From NCBI GenBank assembly GCA_028673005.1, contig CM054118.1, positions 59,093,338 to 59,157,337 on the forward strand: a stretch of 64,000 nucleotides of DNA, written 5' to 3'. Position numbers and translations under genes: made by a program. Shown here one piece after another: positions 57,416 through 64,000 of this stretch (its first letter is position 1; every line of letters begins with the position of its first letter). The notes beneath the pieces were generated by a model. It was not told the DNA's origin. It searched no databases and saw nothing but the letters and a program-made list of their open reading frames with translations. The stretch comes from Tanypteryx hageni. Taxonomy: Eukaryota; Arthropoda; Insecta; Odonata; Petaluridae.

Positions 57416-58735
57416 GGTTTTCTCTCTCTCTCTCCATCTCTCCCATTCCCGCCAAACCGAATGTGGGATATGGCGGCTCGAAGGGAAACGGAGTCAAAGA
57501 GAGCGTGCGGGAGATCGCTCCGTTATTCTCGCATGCGAGATCCGGATCACTTTGTGCAACACTCTACCGGGAGAGTTTGATCGAGGCAGCTCGGGAGATA
57601 CACATGCAGGCAGAAAGAATTCATTGCGGCGTCGAGGGAGCAAGAATCACCTAATAAATCTTATGCATTTACATTTAACTGCCGATCGTCTCGTCCGAAA
57701 ATGGAAGAAAAAGTGCGCTTCCAACGGTAGGCCGGCATGCGGCTCGAATACTATAAATTCCGCCCCTTTTGACCTCCTCCCTCCCGGATACACCTACGCG
57801 AACCTAGGCGGAAATAGCGAGCGATTTGAATCCCGTTGTAAAGTCGGAAAGCTTACTTTTTCCACCTGCGGTCAGATTTTGTTAGTCTCTATCGCCTCCG
57901 AATGCGTTGTCATTGGACGGAAATAGGTTGTTGATATAATTAATTTGTCGTAGATGTGTCGCTTCCTCCTCGTGGCATGAAATTCGTCGGCTGAAATATT
58001 TATAATCTTTATTCATTAGAATCTTAATTGACTATTTCAAGCGTTTTATTTAAAAAATCCGCTTATGCGTTCGGTCTCTGTCTAATCCACTCACTCTAAA
58101 ACAGAAGCAGATAGAGACTTCGTTTTTTTTTGACAATCGATTCAGGTTTCTGTCTCGTTGTGCGCGTTTTCTCGGTCTAACATCATCTTAAACCGGCCAT
58201 TTTCTGACTACTCCAGCAGCTCTTTCCTTATTTGTTTTAAATAAATTAGGGCTAGCACCTATTTTATTTTGCATTCAATGAAGCTTCGATACAGCGAGTT
58301 TTATCCTTTTATTCAAACGAATTATTTCTCACATCTCGCATGGAATTTGCCGTACTATTTCCCCAAGATTAAAGTATTCTACTGGAAATATTTGCCATAC
58401 GTATCGGGGAATTTCCAACGCGTTCGTTCGATTCCGCGATTGTCCCCGGGAAATAAAAAAAATCTAAATAAAACGACGAATCGATGGTGTAAGCGACAAT
58501 CCATCGCCGGACCTAATTTAGTCCGCCAATTCATCCTGACGGAAGGAACGGATTTCGCTGCGAAGAATATAATTATCCCCTTTTCGAATCCCCGCCTCGA
58601 ATTCTCTCATCCGGTTTTGCGCAATAACGGTTTGCGGACGCAATCAGGCGCCCCAACCTTTACTGGTTAGTCAGTCAAGAGCGGGGACTGCGAATGGGAT
58701 AGGGACTGAAAACACAAGAATGAAATACGGATTGG
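57416..58735. other. Single-copy DNA, no gene recognised
   Basis: Starts with a short CT run (57420-57440). Two overlapping plus-strand frames (57235-57654; 57339-57926, 195 codons) and 58269-58670 (133 codons) have a balanced composition but no recognisable domain, and the overlapping frames cannot both be coding. They are left uncalled. Confidence 0.35.
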
Positions 58736-58850
58736 AATTTCCCTCCGTCTCTCTCCCTCCCTCTCGCTCTCTCTCCCTTTTTCTCTCCCTCCAACAACCT
58801 CAATCTCTCTTTCTCTGTCTCACTCCGACGCTCCAACGAAATCTGGTTTT
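58736..58850 (+). repeat. Polypyrimidine tract
   Basis: CT-rich block; GC-rich DNA and a GA-rich block follow. Confidence 0.55.
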
Positions 58851-58974
58851 GAAGCCGCTGTCGTCACCGAGTTTCATGAATGCACCCGAAGCGCATCTGC
58901 GGCCCAACATTCCGCCATGGGGTAGGGAGCCGCAACGGCGGAGCCAGATGAGAGGGGGGTTATGCAAGGGACGA

Positions 58975-59190
58975 GGGAATGAGCGAGTGATAGCTGAAAG
59001 AAGAGATAGAGGGGGGGGGGGGAGGAAAAAATGAGAAGCGAATATGAAGGCCGAGAATATTGGAAATATGCGGGACACGCACAAAGGACGAAGGGAGGGG
59101 GAGGAGTGCGTTGGGGGGGCTGATGGGAAAATCGACAGAGATGAAGAGACAAAAGGAGAAAAAGAAAAGAGGGAAGATCGGGGGAAAGTT
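58975..59190 (-). repeat. Polypurine tract
   Basis: GA-rich on the plus strand, with a G run at 59011-59022 and GGGAGGGGGAGG at 59093. Confidence 0.6.
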
Positions 59191-59199
59191 TTTAATTAA

Positions 59200-60344
59200 A
59201 AAAGGTACATTCACGCGCGTGCACGTATGTATTTCTGCGTGCATAGATGCGGGATTTCATTTTTTTTTCAAAACATTCAGAAGCGTGCTCGTCTTTTAGC
59301 TCGATATAAATGGATGAAGTTAGGATAATTGGTCGATGGAGAGAAAGGAATGCAAATAATGAGCGGCCGTAAAGAAGAAATATTTACATTATAAATAGGA
59401 ACGGATTGATTTCGTGTGATAAGGTAATAATTCATTTTTTGATCAAATAGGCTATTCACCGTGATGGAGAATATATGGCCATGTGCTGTGCTCTTATATT
59501 TAGGTCACTGCAGATTTTATGGTTAAGTCGCTATTTATGTTTAAGTATTTGCCCGAGGAAAGCATAGGCAGAGACGTCAGAAATCGAGGAAATTTTGAAA
59601 GACCAAATTAGGGCGAAAGAGTATAGCGAGAATAAAGAATATTAAAAATGAGAAAGGGAATTACTCAGGATTGGAGTCGATCAATTACTTGATCGATTGA
59701 TTGGAAGATTTCATTAATTCTCCACCGTCCTCTTTCTGCCTGCGTATTGTGCTGAGACTCTTAGAAGAACCAGTTCCTCTAAAACATGACATGTTATATT
59801 GCTTTGTATTGGCTCTCAGTAGGTTTGTAACCCGTGGAAAGGTAGAATTTCCTCTCACCCATTTGACTGACAATTTCATTTTAAAACTTATGAACGGGTA
59901 ACTCCAGCTTTATTTAAACAAAATTGGTGATTTGAAATTAAGGTTAGTTAAGTATGAAATTGAACACCTTTTTTGACCAAATATCTATAGAAAACTAGAG
60001 ACTACTAGAAATTAAATACCATAATATTTTTTCTCCAAAATTTATATCCTTTAACGGAATGAAATCAACTGCTAGAAATCGTCCGAGAATACCAAAAGAT
60101 TTTCCTAGCAACGCATTATTCCAGAAAATATTCAGACAGGACAAAACTTTAATGAACGCTCAAAGAGAGACGGCCTAACAAAGTAATGCCGTAGGGATAT
60201 TTTTTAATTAAAGGCTCCAGTTAAAATTACGCTAAACAATATGCCTGTACTACCAACTCTAATAATAATCGTAAATACCGCCACTACGTAGGACTATAAT
60301 AGGAGAATTATATGCGAAAATTAGATAGAAGTAAACATAGAGGA
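59200..60344. other. No gene recognised
   Basis: AT-rich, single-copy-like. No recognised content. Confidence 0.45.
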
Positions 60345-60440
60345 GAGGTTTTCAAAACGCGTTCCGTAGAACCCTAAGGTTCCGCGAAAGATTGACAATG
60401 TTCTGTGAGGGAAGGAGACAGTTTATCGTTTGCCTTAAAT
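60345..60440 (+). mobile_element. hAT-like end fragment
   Basis: GGTTTTCAAAACGCGTTCCG, then TAGAACCCTAAGGTTCCGCG resemble the hAT-like end at 34331 (CTTCTCAACTTGGGTTACGCGG then GGTTCCG and CCGCGAAAA). No CAG terminus or duplication is preserved. Confidence 0.4.
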
Positions 60441-60699
60441 ACTCGAAGGAGCGCCCCTTGGTTAAGGATACAGGACAATTCTCTACGCAAGGATTTCGTG
60501 GATTCAGAAAATTTGAAAATCCTTGTTACATAGCAAGGTACGTATGTTTATCGAAAGAATAATTGGTTTCCCTGACGCTATAGCCTGAGGAGAAAGCTTA
60601 AGGACGTATCTGCGGTTATCAACTCGAAGTAAAACTTGATAGTTCTCTTTAATAGAGCGTATGCACAATTAAAATATGAGTGCATGCGTTGGACGTCCG

Positions 60700-60935
60700 G
60701 GGAGAAAAAGAGAGATAGAGGGGAGTGAGGGGAAAAAAAGGAGGAGGAAAAGATGGCGGAAGGAAAGCAATCAAATGATGAGGAAGCGGAAGAGGAATTA
60801 GAACGAGGAGGATACGGAAACCAAGTGTGCTCTCGCGTTGTGCGCTGGAATCGCCAGCAGGGATTCCTGCAACTGGGATTTCATGGCGAGAGAAAGGGAG
60901 AGATTGGAGGCATGGCAGGGCATGTGGAACAATAG
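60700..60935 (-). repeat. Polypurine-rich tract
   Basis: GA-rich, interrupted by balanced sequence. The Glu-rich 60-codon frame 60753-60935 is compositional. Confidence 0.45.
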
Positions 60936-60969
60936 GGGATAGAATTTCACCCCTTTTACATACCTAAAG

Positions 60970-60975
<6 letters not shown>

Positions 60976-61025
<50 letters not shown>

Positions 61026-61090
61026 TATGGATGTGTGTGTGTGTGTATGTATACATATATACACATACATACATACATACATACACACAA
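60976..61090. repeat. Compound (TA)n(GT)n(ACAT)n microsatellite
   Basis: (TA)n 60976-61022, then (GT)n about 61034-61045, then (ACAT/ATAC)n about 61063-61086. Confidence 0.95.
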
Positions 61091-61128
61091 AATACACTAA
61101 CACACCTGCATACATACGTATTTATATA

Positions 61129-61503
61129 AAGGGTGTAACAAAAGTCTGCTCTCATAGGAAAATAGGATATGACAGACTTAAAACGAGAAAATAGTGTTAA
61201 TTATACATTGTATAAATCGATACGATCAAATTACCAATTAACGCAGCGCGTGCTCGAATTTCATTTCACGCGGCCATTGACACATTGCCGTTGTAAGCTG
61301 TTAAGTTAGGTTTTGTAGCGTTTACAATGATTTGTATATTTTATATTTTTACTGCTGTATCGTTCCAGGCCCATAAACAACGGTCTTTAAGTGTTACATA
61401 TAAACACACACAACAGTCAGAAAATAGAAAATGATCAATATTTTCTCCTATAATATTCCATTAGATCTTAATTACCTATTAGTTAGGACTTATGTTACAC
61501 CTT
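61129..61503. mobile_element. Short TIR element (~375 bp), possible mariner-type MITE
   Basis: The left end is AAGGGTGTAACAAAAGTC. The right end, on the minus strand, is AAGGTGTAACATAAGTCC. They agree at all but two positions allowing one gap. GGGTGTnnC-type ends are common in Tc1/mariner elements. A TA precedes the left end, but the right flank is GT. No coding capacity. Confidence 0.5.
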
Positions 61504-62782
61504 GTGCATGTATACAAATATATGTATATGAGTGCGTGTATATGTATATATGTGCGATTTTATGTGTGTACTTCGATTCCGAGGGCGCCCGAATTTTTTA
61601 CAATTAAAATCGTGTTTTTCAGTAATTTTACAGGTTCCTTTCAGGTTACGTTATCATCCGAAGGGAGGGAACCCAGTTGTTTCGTCACTGAATGCAACCA
61701 CAGAAACGCTTCTTTCGTATTGCTTTTTTTTACGTCCTGCTGATTCCCTCTGGCCTACGCGCAATGGGTATCTGAGAGGTAGTGCAATGAATAGCTGATC
61801 AGTTAAACATTTTAGGAAGAAAGGAGACTTCCCAGTTTATAATGCTCGTATTGTTTGCGGTTACTTAGCTGTAGTTATAAAACGCACGAATAAAGGGATG
61901 AACAAGCTGTTGCAATCGTTGCAATCTAATGACTACCCCCATCTGGAGCTAGAACAATGGAGAGAGGAGATTGGCGGGAGCCATTGAGAGGAGGCTATGA
62001 CAGGATAGATAGTCGCGAGCGCTCAAACGTCACCCTTTCTAGCACATTTTTTCATCGATGACGTCATTGAAAAAAAAAATAAAAAGAGGTGAAAATTAAT
62101 CGCTGAGGACTCGGTGTGCGCTTCGCCTGACATCTATCGGGCAGTTCGATAATCACCGAATGGGAGCGAAGCTCTTGAATCACTCTCAGGACCTAACGAG
62201 TCGATAAAAATATACGGTCCTGCGAAAATGGAGCTTCTGAAAGATAAAATGAAAACGAACCTGCGAATGTCTCAGATCGAATCCCTGAGGCGGAGGAGAA
62301 AACATTTCTTTTCGCGGCGGCTGTTCATCGGTTTTTCATTCCGACGGAGTCGACATTATTTCGTTGCGGAAGCGAACGGCAAATTTTTGTCTCATAACCG
62401 TTTGAACGAACAGTCTCGAACTGTGATGGCGCGACGTCGTTCCCGAGATTAAATGGGAATCTATTTGCTTCGCGCTCGGATTTCCGGAAAACTTTTCATG
62501 TTCATCGGCGAAAATTGCTCGGAACTCATTTCCAATTTCCCAGTCGTGCTTTTCAATTTTGGTTCGCGGTGATGTTAACGTCTGGACTTACCTTTAATCA
62601 AAATGGTGTCTTGTACGAAGTTGTTTGAGCGAATGTTATTTCAATGTAACTAGCTTGATAGTGGTCGTGGGAAATTTTTTAATGATGCCGCGTGAGTGTG
62701 TTTATGCAGTTGTAATGCAAAATATTCAGATTTCTCTTAGAGTTTGAGAAAAATAAAATCTCAATTTCTATTTATCATTATA
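61504..62782. other. No gene recognised
   Basis: Balanced to AT-rich DNA. A TGACGTCA palindrome lies at 62058-62065. Plus-strand frame 62228-62452 (74 codons, Arg-rich) has no recognisable domain. Confidence 0.4.
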
Positions 62783-63092
62783 CTGTGCGTTCAAGAAATC
62801 CTGTGCACAATACTATTAAATTGTGTATTATTCAGAACCGGCTAGGAAAATTCCGGGTCTGCGTCAAAACGTTTTTATAGTAAGTTATATTAAATCAAGC
62901 AACCCCTCTCACTATGGCAGTATTCGCAATTTTCCCGATATTTTGAAAGGTATGTACTTTATAAGTACAACAAATACTTTTTAGAGAGCGCGGGGCAATT
63001 TGCAGTCGCACCGTTGCGTTGGCACCACCATGATATTGTTATTACATGTAAATTTTAGGTGCCTGGTGCACAGATACTCTTTGAACACCCTG
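62783..63092. mobile_element. Tc1/mariner-type MITE (310 bp)
   Basis: The left end is TA-CTGTGCGTTCAAGAAATC with CTGTGCAC following. The right end, on the minus strand, is TA-CAGGGTGTTCAAAGAGTA with CTGTGCAC following. The shared outline is C(A/T)GnGnGTTCAA(A)GA then CTGTGCAC, over about 26 bases, with TA on both sides (62781-62782, 63093-63094). No transposase. Confidence 0.7.
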
Positions 63093-63094
63093 TA

Positions 63095-64000
63095 TTTACG
63101 CAGTTTTAGTCGTCACCATTATGTTGTGAATCGATCGATATTTAAGACCGTTAGATGAAAACACCTTTTCCTCATTCATTTCCATATCCTGGCAGATCCG
63201 AACAATAACGATTTTTGAGTCACTGTGCTTTTATCTCAATATGCTTGGGTGTTTATCCATGATTCGAAATTAAGAGAGAAATTTGTTATAAATACATCGC
63301 TTGGCCAAAATTATTGCGATTTCATCGCTATATACCTTATACGATGTACGCATTTGAGCATTCTAGGTGGAAAATCAACTTCCGGGAGTGGGGTTTAAAA
63401 AAATCAAGATATGGGAGCCGTTTGATGTCCGAGGAATAGTAGGTAATTCGTTTCTAAAAACGATCTTAAAGTTTAAACTCAAATTGAAAACTTTTTGTCG
63501 GTGACAATTTCAATAAACTCAGTCTCAGACTAACACGATAGATGCGTGTATATATGTATATAGATCGTGTAGCGTGAAATCGTGTTAGTCGGCGGCGAAT
63601 TTCTCACAAGAAAGAATGTAAATAGGCAGGATGCGTTCCAGCATCCTAATCTGATTAACGTTTTTAATTTTATTCCTTTATTATGACTACACTTTGGTTA
63701 ATGCTTCGTGTTTTTTATTTTTTATGTATATTTCATACACGTTACTCGCTTTTAGACGTTCTTTACCAGCGAAGCGGTAATAGCGGAACGCCTTGTGGGC
63801 ACGCTTGGCCCGTCCGTCCGACCTTTCATCTTCTGAACCGCTGGACGGATTCTAATTTAATTATATAAGAGTGATATTTATTAAAAATTATCACCCAATT
63901 GTGATTTTCAACTAAATCTGTCAATTAAAACTTCCACTTTACATAATTACTTTAATAAACTTATACTCGTTAAATGTTATCCGTTAAGCAACAATGAAAT
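63095..64000. other. No gene recognised
   Basis: AT-rich single-copy-like DNA to the window edge, with one GC-richer patch at 63765-63850. Confidence 0.45.

Noticed and set aside
57339..57926. 195-codon open frame overlapping another of 139 codons
   Set aside because: Neither has a recognisable domain, they overlap in different phases, and both start next to a CT run.

Overview
This window reads as non-coding nuclear DNA from an animal, most likely an arthropod and probably an insect. The sequence is AT-rich but not CpG-poor. It carries long pure (TA)n arrays, tRNA-headed SINEs, RTE-type LINE remains, pogo/Tigger and hAT DNA transposons with MITEs, and long polypyrimidine tracts. I cannot name the species. 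I found no cellular protein-coding gene, rRNA gene or convincing functional tRNA gene. The longest open frames lie in CT/GA tracts, inside repeats, or in AT-rich DNA with no recognisable domain. The window could be intergenic or lie in a very large intron.

Layout: 0-12 kb is mostly single-copy AT-rich DNA with polypyrimidine blocks at 2.0, 6.3 and 8.2 kb. It also holds pogo/Tigger-type ends, a SINE (7.1 kb) and a composite of a Tigger transposase remnant and an RTE reverse-transcriptase remnant (10.5-11.7 kb). From 12.5 to 15.8 kb there are three copies of an unnamed ~0.7 kb repeat (here 'family P'), two head-to-tail and one inverted, with a hairpin at each end. After quiet single-copy DNA (15.8-19.7 kb) comes a hAT MITE with a perfect 8-bp target duplication (19.7 kb). 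From 21.9 to 24.8 kb lie copies of a second unnamed repeat ('family D'), one of them split by an ~0.86 kb insertion. A 15-16 bp minisatellite with shared flanks occurs in opposite orientations at 30.3 and 33.8 kb. The 34-47 kb part is the densest in transposons: a nested hAT-type MITE (34.3 kb), an RTE fragment (37.1-37.9 kb), a tRNA-Phe-like SINE (38.3 kb) and D copies at 40.1 and 41.7 kb. One D copy holds a 112-bp SINE with target duplications and a complete tRNA fold. Next come a second hAT MITE with perfect TIRs and TSD (40.86-41.2 kb), a 1.6-kb pogo element with TIRs, TA duplications and a broken transposase (43.36-44.98 kb), and another hAT-type MITE with a perfect TSD (46.6 kb).

From 49 to 61 kb polypyrimidine or polypurine blocks alternate with moderately GC-rich single-copy DNA. 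The region includes a 20/26-bp minisatellite (55.1 kb) and G-rich MITE ends around 52.2-52.9 kb. Near the right edge are two short TIR elements, one of them (62.78-63.09 kb) with TA duplications typical of Tc1/mariner. The elements do not form a pathway. What they record is successive insertion: SINE and hAT MITE into family D, a SINE within a pogo remnant, and microsatellites growing inside mobile elements. The most notable content is the two unnamed repeat families (P and D), the intact-looking SINE, and the inverted minisatellite pair.
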